Below are positions 16,205 to 24,347 of a stretch of DNA of 41,263 nt, piece after piece (the first letter of the stretch is position 1; each line of letters opens with the position of its first letter). Origin of the DNA: an uncultured Synechococcus sp. (GTDB taxonomy: Bacteria > Cyanobacteriota > Cyanobacteriia > PCC-6307 > Cyanobiaceae); NCBI GenBank assembly GCA_913061215.1, contig CAJXSQ010000003.1, positions 1-41,263 of the forward strand, given 5' to 3'. Made by a program: the position numbers and the translations under genes. The notes beneath the pieces are model-generated. The model did no database searches and was not told the DNA's origin. It saw nothing but the letters and a program-made list of their open reading frames with translations.

Positions 16205-16223
16205 CGCCGGTACCCTACCGGCG
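16205..16223. promoter_or_regulatory. Perfect inverted repeat in the tolC/hlyD divergent region, candidate operator
   Basis: CGCCGGTA-CCC-TACCGGCG: 8-bp arms with a 3-bp centre, located in the 55-nt gap between the GTG of tolC and the ATG of hlyD. Its size and position suit a dimeric repressor (TetR- or MarR-like) acting on both directions. No regulator gene is adjacent, so the binder is unknown. A simple transcript hairpin is the alternative. Confidence 0.5.
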
Positions 16224-16252
16224 GTGAACAGCTCTTCTGTGCGTTGGGCTCG

Positions 16253-17422
16253 ATGACGGTGGTGAGCGAACGCATTCCCCAGTTATTGCCCATCACCGCC
16301 GTGAGCGCGGTGTGTGTGGTGTGGGCTCTGGCGCCATCGGTGCCGGTGAAAGTGGAAGGCAGTGCTGTGCTGCTGCCACCGGAAAGCCGTGTGGGCGTGT
16401 ACGCCCGTTCGCCGGGGCAGGTGCAGAAGCTGCACCGGCGGGTTGGTGATCAGGTGCAGCAGGGCGAACTGCTGCTCACGATCAACCGCATCGATCAGCA
16501 GGCGGCCGGTGGTGGTGGCGTGGGGCCCAGCAGCAACGCGCTGCTCGATCAGATCGCGGCCCTCGATCGCCAACAGGACACCCTGCGCTCGCGCATCGGC
16601 ACGCTGCGGGTGGCCAATCAGCCGGTGGGCCAACAGCTCAAGGCGCTGGAGAACCTGCGGCGTGCAGAGGTGATCCCCAAATACAGCCCCCTCTGGGTGG
16701 GCGCCCAGGATCTCTATCTGCGCAACGAAAGCCTGATCAAGGAATTGCACGCCCAGATCGCGCAGCTCGATGCCACCAAGGCCGAACTGGAAGCACAGCG
16801 CGAGAGCCAATCGGTGCTCGCCCCCCGCGACGGCATGCTGCTGGGGTTGAGCGTGAACCCGGGCCAGGCGGTGATCCCCGGGCAACGGCTCGGCACGGTG
16901 GGGCTGGGCCCTGAACCACGCGCCGGCGCCAGGGAACGCACGGCGATGGCCCTGTTCAGCGACGGTGACATCGCCCGGCTGCGCACAGGCATGCCGATTC
17001 AGCTCGATCTGCAGCTGCAGACGCGCGATCGCTACGGCGGCAGCTCCCAGCGCTACGGCCTGGTGGAGGGGCGGATCGTGGAGATCGCTCCAGCCACGGC
17101 CGACCTGGCGGAGGTGTCGCGCGCCGTGGGCGATCTCACCCTGGCCACCAGCCTGATCGCCCGCAGCCGCCAGGCCGCCTTCGGCGAAGGCGGTGATCCG
17201 CTCGCCGTGCTGCCCGACAAAGCCACCTCGCCGGTGCGGCTGGTGACTGTGGAGCTGGAAACAGCCGACACACCCTCGGGCCTGCGCTGGAGTGCCAGCC
17301 GCGGCCCCAACATCAGCCTCGAGAACGGCACACCCGCCAAGGCGGAGGTGCAGGTGGAGCGGCGCCGGCCGGTGAGTTTTGTGCTGCCGTTCCTGCGCTG
17401 GCTGGGAGGAACCGAACGATGA
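16253..17422 (+). CDS. HlyD-family membrane fusion protein
   Basis: 389 residues with one N-terminal membrane anchor (LLPITAVSAVCVVWALAP), a lipoyl/barrel start (ESRVGVYARSPGQVQKLHRRVGDQVQQGELLLTI), a coiled-coil hairpin (about 100-190, e.g. LIKELHAQIAQLDATKAELE) and the returning lipoyl half with VLAPRDGMLLGLSVNPGQAV. It bridges an inner-membrane pump to a TolC duct across the periplasm. Its stop overlaps the next start (ATGA). TolC is divergent, so the locus has all three parts of an exporter. Confidence 0.88.
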   Translation: MTVVSERIPQLLPITAVSAVCVVWALAPSVPVKVEGSAVLLPPESRVGVYARSPGQVQKLHRRVGDQVQQGELLLTINRIDQQAAGGGGVGPSSNALLDQIAALDRQQDTLRSRIGTLRVANQPVGQQLKALENLRRAEVIPKYSPLWVGAQDLYLRNESLIKELHAQIAQLDATKAELEAQRESQSVLAPRDGMLLGLSVNPGQAVIPGQRLGTVGLGPEPRAGARERTAMALFSDGDIARLRTGMPIQLDLQLQTRDRYGGSSQRYGLVEGRIVEIAPATADLAEVSRAVGDLTLATSLIARSRQAAFGEGGDPLAVLPDKATSPVRLVTVELETADTPSGLRWSASRGPNISLENGTPAKAEVQVERRRPVSFVLPFLRWLGGTER

Positions 17423-17619
17423 CCCGAACACCGAATCACACCCTGCAGCGCTGGCTCAAGCCCTGGCGCCAACCGGCCCCCTGGCTGGCGCTTGTGCTGC
17501 TGGTGATCACCGCCACCAGCCAGCCGCCACGGCTGTGGTTCTGGCTGGCCCTGCTGCTGATCGTGCTGCTGGTGGGCTGGCTGCAGGCCCTGAAACGTCC
17601 GCCCGCCAATGGCGGCTGA
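17419..17619 (+). CDS. Small two-TM membrane protein of the efflux operon (AaeX-like in position)
   Basis: 66 residues: a basic start (MTRTPNHTLQRWLKPWRQ), then two hydrophobic segments (WLALVLLVITATS and LWFWLALLLIVLLVGWLQ) and a basic tail. It overlaps hlyD by 4 nt and FUSC by 11 nt, so all three are tightly coupled. The enterobacterial AaeXAB exporter also has a tiny two-TM protein beside its HlyD and FUSC subunits; similarity here is in size, topology and context, and I cannot claim sequence homology. Confidence 0.72.
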   Translation: MTRTPNHTLQRWLKPWRQPAPWLALVLLVITATSQPPRLWFWLALLLIVLLVGWLQALKRPPANGG

Positions 17620-18736
17620 AACCACTGCCGGCAGCCTGCGCCTCGACCTGAGGGCAGCCCTGGTGATCGGCCTTTCGGCCGCCCTCTGCGATGCCATCTG
17701 CCAGGGGGTGGGGCTGCACGGTGAAGCCGTGGCCTACGGCGCCGTGATCGCCGCCCTGGTGGTGCGGCCCGACTTCAGCCGCTGGCCCATGGCGATCTAT
17801 CCAGTGCTGCTGGTGCTGGTGGGGGTGTGCCTGGCGATCGGCGTCAGCCTCGGGCTGGGCCTGGCGGACACCCCGCACGTGTTCGTGTTCGGGCTGGTGG
17901 CGGCCCTGATGCAACTGATCACCCTGGTGTTGCCGAGCAAGTTGCGGCTGCTGAGCGGGGTGGTGGCCTGCGCCGGTGTGCTGCCGCTGCTCTCGATTCC
18001 CAGCTGGGAAAGCTGGCGCGAGGAGATGCTCGCCATCGCCATCGGCCTGGCCAGCGGCTCCCTGCTGCAGCTGGTGTTCACCCCGGCCGATCTGGTCATC
18101 GCTGAGGAGGAGAGCGCGGAGGTTGAGGATCCCCCGGTGATGGAGCGCATCCAGGCGGGGCTGCGCTCCCCGTTCTTCTGGCGCAAGCTGCTGTTCGCCA
18201 GCCTGGCCTTCGGCATCGGCGAAGGGCTGGGAGCCGCCACGCCCAAATACCTCTACTTCGGTGTGGTGCTGCTGCTCAACGACAGCATCGGCGCCACCCT
18301 GGCGCGGGTGCGCGATCGGATGGTGGGCGTGAGCCTGGGGGTGCTCATGCCGCTGCTGGTGTTCAACACCATCGGGATCAGCGAACTCTCGATCGGCCTG
18401 GTGATGGGCGGCACCGCCGCCCTGGTGGCCGCCCTCAACCGCCGCAGTTACCTGCGCACGGCTCTGATCTCGAGCGGTGTGGCCTTCGTTGGCTACGGCC
18501 CGCTGGTGGATTGGTACATCCCCAACCGCTGGATCGACTATCTGATGGGCTCCGGCCTGGCGCTGATCGTGGGGCTGCTGTTCTTCCCCAACTCGGCCCT
18601 GCGCCGCTTCAACGCCCTCAGCGCCACCGCCGAGCATCCCGAGGAAGTGGACGCCCTCAAGGGCCTGCTGCCGGCGGCCAGCGAAGAGGCCCGCTGGCTG
18701 GGGCTGCCGGCACCGCAGCTGCCCCCCGCTGCCTGA
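17609..18736 (+). CDS. FUSC-family inner-membrane transporter
   Basis: 375 residues with two blocks of about five to six membrane segments separated by a charged stretch (IAEEESAEVEDPPVMERIQ, about 167-185). This is the layout of the fusaric-acid-resistance/AaeB family. The second block opens with FWRKLLFASLAFGIGEGLG and contains YLYFGVVLLLNDSIGATLARVRDRMVGV, a recognisable FUSC signature. It is shorter than AaeB and lacks its large cytoplasmic domain. Likely pump of the TolC-HlyD-FUSC exporter; the substrate is unknown, aromatic or weak acids being typical for the family. Confidence 0.84.
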   Translation: MAAETTAGSLRLDLRAALVIGLSAALCDAICQGVGLHGEAVAYGAVIAALVVRPDFSRWPMAIYPVLLVLVGVCLAIGVSLGLGLADTPHVFVFGLVAALMQLITLVLPSKLRLLSGVVACAGVLPLLSIPSWESWREEMLAIAIGLASGSLLQLVFTPADLVIAEEESAEVEDPPVMERIQAGLRSPFFWRKLLFASLAFGIGEGLGAATPKYLYFGVVLLLNDSIGATLARVRDRMVGVSLGVLMPLLVFNTIGISELSIGLVMGGTAALVAALNRRSYLRTALISSGVAFVGYGPLVDWYIPNRWIDYLMGSGLALIVGLLFFPNSALRRFNALSATAEHPEEVDALKGLLPAASEEARWLGLPAPQLPPAA

Positions 18737-18744
18737 CCGACGCC

Positions 18745-19275
18745 GTGCTCAAAGCCGCCCCTCACCTCCGCCTGTTCAGCCTCGGCCTGCTCGCCGCCGT
18801 GGCGAGCAAGGCCGCCACGTGCGAGGAGCCTGCACCGCTGCTGCAACTGCTGCTCTGCGGCGGGATGCTGATGATCACCTGCCTGCTGCACCTCGCGGTC
18901 ACCACCCTGCTGGCGGAGCTGAGTCACCACCCACCGGTGATCGCCTGGTGCGAACCGCACCGGCACCGCCGCTCGATGATGGTGCTGGGCGGTGCCTGCG
19001 TGATCGGCCTGGCCCTGGTGGGCGACATTCTGCTCTGGGCCCTGCTGTTGTGCGGCCTGGGCCTGTTCACCAACCTGGAGAGCAGCTTCTACTTCAGCGG
19101 CATCACCTTCACCAGCGTGGGCTACGGCGACCTCACCCTGCCGGAGTGCTGGCGCCTGCTCAGTGTGGGTGTGGGACTCAACGGCCTGCTGATGGCCGGC
19201 TGGAGCACGGCGCTGCTGGCCTATCTGGTGCAGCGGATGATGGAACTGCGCCTGAGCCATCACCAGCGGGGCTGA
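18745..19275 (+). CDS. Two-TM potassium channel protein
   Basis: 176 residues from a GTG at 18745, 8 nt after the FUSC stop. The selectivity filter TFTSVGYGDLTLP (121-133) follows a pore helix (ESSFYFSGI) and is flanked by hydrophobic segments at about 78-107 and 138-165. A further pair of N-terminal hydrophobic stretches (8-22 and 32-58) precedes them. No RCK or nucleotide-binding domain is attached, so gating is not evident. Cotranscription with the efflux operon is likely from the spacing, functional connection is not shown. Confidence 0.85.
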   Translation: MLKAAPHLRLFSLGLLAAVASKAATCEEPAPLLQLLLCGGMLMITCLLHLAVTTLLAELSHHPPVIAWCEPHRHRRSMMVLGGACVIGLALVGDILLWALLLCGLGLFTNLESSFYFSGITFTSVGYGDLTLPECWRLLSVGVGLNGLLMAGWSTALLAYLVQRMMELRLSHHQRG

Positions 19276-19281
19276 CGCCGC

Positions 19282-20496
19282 TCAGGCCGTGTGCACCACC
19301 CAGCCGGCGGGTTGCTCGCGCTGGAGATCGATCACCCGGTTGCGGCCCTGATCCTTGGCCACATACAGCGCCGCATCGGCGGCCTGCAGCAGATCATCGA
19401 GGGCATAGCCCGTTTCACCGCCGCTCTCCACCATGCCCATCGACAGGCTCAGGTGGGGCTGGCCGTCATCGGAGAGCATCCAGTCGTGCGTGGCCACATG
19501 CTGACGCAACCGCTCGAGCAGGTCGTAGGCCTGGCTGCGCGGCACCTCCACCAGCAGGGCGAACTCATCGCCACCGAGCCGGCCCACCAGATCCGTGCGC
19601 CGCACGGCCCCATTGAGCACATCCGCCATGCTCCGGATCACCGCATCGCCGGCGGCATGGCCGTAGACGTCGTTGATCGTCTTGAAATGATCGATGTCGA
19701 TCAACGCCACCACGCAGGGGCGCTGCCGCTCAGCGCTCAGCTGCAGCCGTTGCTCGGCCGCCTCCAGGAAGGCGCGGCGGTTCATCACACCGGAGAGGCC
19801 ATCGGTTTGTGCCAGAGCCAGCAGCTCGGGCAGCAGCTGGCGGCGCACCACCAGCACCATCGCCCCGGCGGTGAGGAACAGGGGGAGAAGTCCGGCGGCA
19901 AACACGAGCAGGGTGAGCCGCACCGCACGCAGCACCAGCGGTTGCAGATCCACCTCAATCACCAGCAACCCCTGCTGCCCGAAAGCCGGCAACCCCTCCA
20001 GCGCCATGGGCGTGCGCACGAAGCGGATCAGGTGATCGCCCCCGATCCACGGCAGCGGTCCATCAAACAGGCTGCTGCCGCGCGGATCAGCGCACGGGCC
20101 CGAACCCGGCTCGATCACGCAGTCCTGCAGATGGCGCGGCAGATCACCCATGCCGTCGTCGTCACCCAGGTGGCGAACGTTGCGGCCCACCAGAGCGCTG
20201 TTGCTGGCGGCGATCACGCGACCGCTGCTGTTGAGCAGCAGGGCCGAGCGCAGCTCCCGCGAGGAGGCGGCCAGCTGCAGCTGGCGCTGCACCTCATACA
20301 ACGGCTGAAAGCTGGTGATCACACCGGTGAGGTCGCGCTCCAGCGTGCGCACATGCCTCTGGGCTTCGTTCACCGTGGCATTGAGCACCAGGACGCCGCT
20401 GACGCTGGCCAGCACCGTGGAGCCGAGCGCCGCCGCCAGGGCTGCCAGGCCCAGCAGGCTGCGGTTCACGCGCTGGTGCAGCAGCGAACCGATCAT
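19282..20496 (-). CDS. Membrane-bound diguanylate cyclase (periplasmic sensor + GGDEF)
   Basis: 404 residues. A first membrane helix (about 14-40), a periplasmic sensing region (41-190) including RSALLLNSSGRVIAASNSALVG as in Cache-like domains, a second helix (191-218) and a cytoplasmic GGDEF domain (225-395). The active site reads GRLGGDEFALL (306-316) with DIDHFKTINDVYGHAAGD intact. The inhibitory I-site RxxD is R299-D302. It should make cyclic-di-GMP and be product-inhibited. It is the last gene of a three-gene operon behind two orphan binding proteins, and its start overlaps the previous stop (ATGA). The periplasmic domain may receive a signal from those proteins. Confidence 0.92.
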   Translation of the reverse strand: MIGSLLHQRVNRSLLGLAALAAALGSTVLASVSGVLVLNATVNEAQRHVRTLERDLTGVITSFQPLYEVQRQLQLAASSRELRSALLLNSSGRVIAASNSALVGRNVRHLGDDDGMGDLPRHLQDCVIEPGSGPCADPRGSSLFDGPLPWIGGDHLIRFVRTPMALEGLPAFGQQGLLVIEVDLQPLVLRAVRLTLLVFAAGLLPLFLTAGAMVLVVRRQLLPELLALAQTDGLSGVMNRRAFLEAAEQRLQLSAERQRPCVVALIDIDHFKTINDVYGHAAGDAVIRSMADVLNGAVRRTDLVGRLGGDEFALLVEVPRSQAYDLLERLRQHVATHDWMLSDDGQPHLSLSMGMVESGGETGYALDDLLQAADAALYVAKDQGRNRVIDLQREQPAGWVVHTA

Positions 20497-21458
20497 CGTT
20501 CCAGCTCCGGCATCAGGCGGGGCAGCGGCACCCCGGCCGGCAGGCGACGCGCCTGACGCATCTGGCGGCTGAGCAGCTCCAGCGTGCGCTGCACCGGTCC
20601 CGAGGCGGCCAGCAGGGCGGGCTGCTCAGCGCGATCGGGGTAGCTGATCAGCGCCTGGGAGGCGATGAACTGCTGGGGCGTCACCCCCTGCCGCTGCGCC
20701 ATCACCGCCGCGGCCTGCTCCGGTTCAGCCGCCGCCAGGCGGCGGGCGGCCCACCAGGTGTTCACCAGGCTGCGCACGAGGCCGGGGTTCTGGCGCACCA
20801 GCGCCGGATCCACGGCGAGCACATCCACCACTTCGCCGGGGATCTGGCTGGAGCTGAACAGCACCCGCCAGCGGGGATCCCGCAGCAGCCGATCGCTGTG
20901 GGGTGCGTAGCTCACGATCGCCTCCAGCTGGCCGGCCTGCAACTGCGCCACCAGCGCCTTGGGACTGCCATAGCGCAACTGCAGATCGGCGAGGGTGAGC
21001 CCGGAATCGCCGAGGGCGCGCACCAGCATGAACTCCCCCAGAACACTGCGCTCCAGGCCCACCCGCCGGCCCTTCAGGCTGGTTGGTGCGGCGAACTCGG
21101 CCCGGCCGATCAACTGATCAGCACCGTTGGACTGATCCAGCACCAGCACGATGGCAGGACAGCGCTGCGGCGCCTGATGGCAGATGGCGATCGCCTCCGG
21201 CAGCGTGGTGGCGATCGCATCCACATCACCGCGGCTGTAGGCCTGGCGCTGATCCTGCAGCGAGCCGAACTGATCCACCTGCAGGGTGAGCCCCTGCTGG
21301 CGATCGAGGCTCCTGCGGCTGGCCAGATAGAAGTATTCGTAGGCCGGCCAGTCCACGATGGCGAGCCGCAACCGCGGTGGCGCGAAAGCCAAGCGGCACC
21401 CGGTGAGCAGCAGGGCAGCCAGGGCGGCAACGGTGACTGCAGCCCGGCCGCGTGTCAT
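20493..21458 (-). CDS. Orphan substrate-binding lipoprotein, NMT1/SsuA-like (second copy)
   Basis: 321 residues with a lipobox LLTGC (Cys21). The mature part is a type II periplasmic binding fold of the NMT1/taurine-binding type: VDWPAYEYFYLASRRSLDRQQGL, GDVDAIATTLPEAI, IVLVLDQSNGADQLIG and LKGRRVGLERSVLGEFMLVRAL. It is a clear paralogue of the protein encoded just upstream (shared WP-YEY-YLA, RGDV, RCP-IVL-LD-S-G-DQ). Its start and stop both overlap neighbours by 4 nt. No permease or ATPase gene is near, so transport is doubtful; a sensory role for the cyclase encoded next is inferred. Confidence 0.86.
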   Translation of the reverse strand: MTRGRAAVTVAALAALLLTGCRLAFAPPRLRLAIVDWPAYEYFYLASRRSLDRQQGLTLQVDQFGSLQDQRQAYSRGDVDAIATTLPEAIAICHQAPQRCPAIVLVLDQSNGADQLIGRAEFAAPTSLKGRRVGLERSVLGEFMLVRALGDSGLTLADLQLRYGSPKALVAQLQAGQLEAIVSYAPHSDRLLRDPRWRVLFSSSQIPGEVVDVLAVDPALVRQNPGLVRSLVNTWWAARRLAAAEPEQAAAVMAQRQGVTPQQFIASQALISYPDRAEQPALLAASGPVQRTLELLSRQMRQARRLPAGVPLPRLMPELER

Positions 21459-22474
21459 TGCGCCGCCTCCACATAGCGAGGCGACACCTCAGGCACCGGG
21501 GCACCGGGGGCGGTGATCTGCAACTCCTGCTGCACGGCCTGAACCGCCGCCAGGTTGCGGGCCAGAGCGCCGTCTGGCTGCAACAGCTTCTGTTGCTCGC
21601 TGAGGCTGAAATACAGCAGGCCCTGCTCGGCCTGGCGGTATTCCTCGAGGCTGAGCTGCTCACGCTGGGCCGCCATCGCCGCAAGGCGCTCCGGTTCCTG
21701 GCGGGCCTGAGCGTGAGCGGCGGCCCAGGCCCGGATCAGCGCGGTGATCTCGCCCTGATGCTGCTGGAGATAGCGCGGATCCACCGCCAGCACATCGAAC
21801 ACCTCACCGGGAATCGAGCGGCTGTCAAACACCACGCGGGAGGCGCCGTCGCGGGCGGCGTAGGTGCTGAAGGGCGGGAAGAACACGGCCGCCTGCACCT
21901 CGCCCCGGCTCAGGGCCGAGGGCATGCTGGCCAGGGGCATGTTGCGCAGGTGCACATCGGCCAGACGCATCTGCTGCTGTTCGAGCGCGCGGCTGAGCAC
22001 GTAGGGGCCCAGGGTGGAGAACGACACCGCCACATTCCGGCCCTTCAGGGCCTGCAGCGATCCAATGCCATCGGCCACCGCGATCTGATCACCACCGCGG
22101 GATTCATCCAGGATCAACACGATCACCGGACAACGGTCCGGGGCCCGCGAGCACACATCCACCGCTTCCACCGTGGTGAGCTGCGCCACCGCCACGTCAC
22201 CGCGCAGATAGGCGTGAACAATCGCCTGGGGATCGGGAAACTGCAGCGGCTCGATCCTGATCCCCTCGCGCCGATCGAATTGCAGCCTGTGGGCCAGATA
22301 CATGTATTCGTATCCGGGCCAGTTGGAAACCGGCACCTCCACGGTGGGATCAGCGCGGCGGCAGGCGGCGGCCGTGAACCCCAGCAGCGCCGATAATCCG
22401 GCCACCAGCAGGCCAGCCCTGAGGCGAGCGGCGGAGCGCCAGCTGCAGCAGCGAATGGCAGCGCGAATGAGCAT
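21455..22474 (-). CDS. Orphan substrate-binding protein, NMT1/SsuA-like (first copy)
   Basis: 339 residues from the ATG at 22474. The N-terminus holds a basic stretch and a hydrophobic helix (GLLVAGLSALLGFTAAAC) ending at Cys38, a poor lipobox, so it is either a lipoprotein or a cleaved or anchored protein. The binding fold shows VSNWPGYEYMYLAHRLQFDRREGI, RGDVAVAQLTTVEAV, VIVLILDESRGGDQIAV and IPGEVFDVLAVDP, the last shared with the paralogue. Members of this family bind small organic ligands such as sulfonates or pyrimidine precursors; the ligand here cannot be predicted. First gene of the operon ending in the diguanylate cyclase. Confidence 0.85.
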   Translation of the reverse strand: MLIRAAIRCCSWRSAARLRAGLLVAGLSALLGFTAAACRRADPTVEVPVSNWPGYEYMYLAHRLQFDRREGIRIEPLQFPDPQAIVHAYLRGDVAVAQLTTVEAVDVCSRAPDRCPVIVLILDESRGGDQIAVADGIGSLQALKGRNVAVSFSTLGPYVLSRALEQQQMRLADVHLRNMPLASMPSALSRGEVQAAVFFPPFSTYAARDGASRVVFDSRSIPGEVFDVLAVDPRYLQQHQGEITALIRAWAAAHAQARQEPERLAAMAAQREQLSLEEYRQAEQGLLYFSLSEQQKLLQPDGALARNLAAVQAVQQELQITAPGAPVPEVSPRYVEAAQ

Positions 22475-22479
22475 GGCCC

Positions 22480-22507
22480 AGCCTAGGAATGGTGCCTGAT
22501 TTGACAA
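22480..22507 (-). promoter_or_regulatory. Sigma-70-type promoter of the binding-protein/cyclase operon
   Basis: Minus strand TTGTCA (22507-22502), 16-nt spacer, TAGGCT (22485-22480). The expected transcript start, about seven bases on, falls at the ATG at 22474, so the message would be leaderless or nearly so. Confidence 0.5.
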
Positions 22508-22539
22508 GCACAAGACCCGTGCGGACAGCGTTGATCGGC

Positions 22540-22556
22540 TTCCTAGGATTGGGGCC
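22540..22556 (+). promoter_or_regulatory. Possible -10 element immediately before the PAS-GGDEF-EAL gene
   Basis: TTCCTAGGATTGGGGCC precedes the ATG at 22557. TAGGAT (22544-22549) resembles a -10 hexamer. It mirrors TTCCTAGGCTGGGCC before the divergent ATG at 22474. I see no good -35 box at the right distance, so the call is tentative. Confidence 0.35.
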
Positions 22557-24314
22557 ATGGGGCCGACGGACCGGACAGATGTGGCTGACCCGCTGGCCGA
22601 GCTGCTGGCTGAGGCCGAGCGGTTCCGGCAATGCGGCAGCTGGCGGATCCACCACGACAGCGGCGCCATGGTCTGGTCGCCCGAAACGTATCGGCTGCTG
22701 GAGATCGATCCCCAGCAAGCGGCCAGCTTCGAGCTGCTGCTCGAGCGCATCCACCCCGACGATCGCGAGCTGACAGCCGCCAGCGTGCGGCAATCGTGGT
22801 TGAGCGGCAGACCCTTTCAACTCGAACATCGCCTGCAGCTGGCCGATGAACGGATCAGCATGGTGTTGCATCGCGGAGAAACCATCTGCGATGCATCCGG
22901 CCGTGCGCTCTACACACTGGGCACACTTCAGAAACTCAGCCAACAACAGAGCCGCCAGCTGGAACTGGAACAGGCCATCAACACGGATGCGATCACAGGC
23001 TTGCCCAATCGCCTGGCCTCCATTCGCTATCTCACCCAACGCATCCGCGAGCTTCCTTACAACCGCCAAGCCGCCATCATCTGCCTGGATCTCGACAATT
23101 TCCAGAGCATCAACGACAGCTTCGGCGTGGAGGTGGGCAATCAGCTCCTGCTCTGGTGTGCCCACTATTTTCGCCTGCATCTGCACGCGAACGATTGGCT
23201 GGCCCGGCTGGACAGCGACACGTTTCTGGTGGTGCGCAGCGACAACATCGGCAACCTCTCGGAAGCGATCCAGCTCGGCCATCACCTGCAGGATGTGCTG
23301 CATCAGGCCGTGCCACTGCTCGATGCTCCCCTGCCGATCCAGCTGAGCGCCTGCGTGGGCGTGAGCATCGCGCCCGATCACGGCAGCGACGCCTCCAACC
23401 TGTTGCAATGGGCGAACACGGCTCTGATCGAGGCCAAGCGCCAGGGCAAGGGCAGCCTCAGGACGTACTCCACGGCCATCAGCCAGGCGATCCGCGAAAA
23501 CCTGGACCTCGAGCAGCGCCTGGCGCGGGCGATCGATCGGCAGGAACTGCAGTTGCATTACCAGCCGCAATGGGATCGCCAGCAGCGCCTGATCGGCGCT
23601 GAAGCGCTGTTGCGCTGGCACACCCACCGCGGCGAAGACATCCCTCCAGCCCGCTTCATTCCCCTGGCCGAACAGAGCGGGCTGATCCACAGCCTTGGCC
23701 GCTGGGTGCTTGAGCGGGCCCTGGCCCAACTCAGCCAGTGGCAACGCCGCGGGCTGCAGCTGCCGCGATTGGCCATCAACATCTCAGGCCATCAGCTGGA
23801 TCCGGATCAGGAACCGCTCGATCAGCTGTTGCTCGGGCTCTGTGAGCAATGGGAGGTCGCCCCCGGCCACCTCGAGGTGGAACTCACCGAAACCGCCCTG
23901 ATCGGCAACCCCACGGCGGCGGCCCGCACCCTCGAAGCCCTGGCCGAGGCCGGTGTGTGCGTGGCCATCGACGACTTCGGCACCGGCTTCTCCTCCCTGG
24001 CCAGCCTGCAGCGCCTGCCGCTGCAACGGCTGAAGATCGATCGCTGCTTTGTCACCGAGCTGGCCAGCAACGCCGCCGACCGCAGCATCGTGAAGGCCAC
24101 GATCCTGATGGCCCATGAGCTGGGACTGAGCTGCCTGGCGGAAGGCGTGGAGACGCAGGAGCAGATGGCGCAGCTGCTCACACTCGGTTGCGACTTTTTC
24201 CAGGGCTACCTGCTCGGCAGACCGATGCCCTCCACGGCCCTCGAGCAACTGATCAAACCCGATCTGTCACAACCTGCTCAGATGGAAACTGACATTCCTG
24301 CCCGATCTGCTTAG
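22557..24314 (+). CDS. PAS-GGDEF(degenerate)-EAL cyclic-di-GMP phosphodiesterase
   Basis: 585 residues, no membrane segment. A PAS domain (about 25-130: GSWRIHHDSGAMVWSPETYRLLEI, IHPDDREL), a GGDEF domain (about 140-300) and an EAL domain (about 315-570). The GGDEF signature is replaced by LDSDTF, so cyclase activity is unlikely; it may bind GTP and regulate. The EAL domain is complete: GAEALLRW, NISGHQL, ELTET, AIDDFGTGFSSL, LKIDRCFV and AEGVET. Likely hydrolyses cyclic-di-GMP in response to a PAS ligand or redox state. It diverges from the cyclase operon, with 82 nt between the starts, giving opposing enzymes one shared control region. Confidence 0.92.
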   Translation: MGPTDRTDVADPLAELLAEAERFRQCGSWRIHHDSGAMVWSPETYRLLEIDPQQAASFELLLERIHPDDRELTAASVRQSWLSGRPFQLEHRLQLADERISMVLHRGETICDASGRALYTLGTLQKLSQQQSRQLELEQAINTDAITGLPNRLASIRYLTQRIRELPYNRQAAIICLDLDNFQSINDSFGVEVGNQLLLWCAHYFRLHLHANDWLARLDSDTFLVVRSDNIGNLSEAIQLGHHLQDVLHQAVPLLDAPLPIQLSACVGVSIAPDHGSDASNLLQWANTALIEAKRQGKGSLRTYSTAISQAIRENLDLEQRLARAIDRQELQLHYQPQWDRQQRLIGAEALLRWHTHRGEDIPPARFIPLAEQSGLIHSLGRWVLERALAQLSQWQRRGLQLPRLAINISGHQLDPDQEPLDQLLLGLCEQWEVAPGHLEVELTETALIGNPTAAARTLEALAEAGVCVAIDDFGTGFSSLASLQRLPLQRLKIDRCFVTELASNAADRSIVKATILMAHELGLSCLAEGVETQEQMAQLLTLGCDFFQGYLLGRPMPSTALEQLIKPDLSQPAQMETDIPARSA

Positions 24315-24347
24315 CGTTCCCTCAGAACGTTTGCCGAACCTGCACCG

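Noticed and set aside
16198-16296. Upstream ATG for the TolC protein
   Set aside because: It would overlap hlyD, place 33 residues before the signal peptide, and make the palindrome coding.
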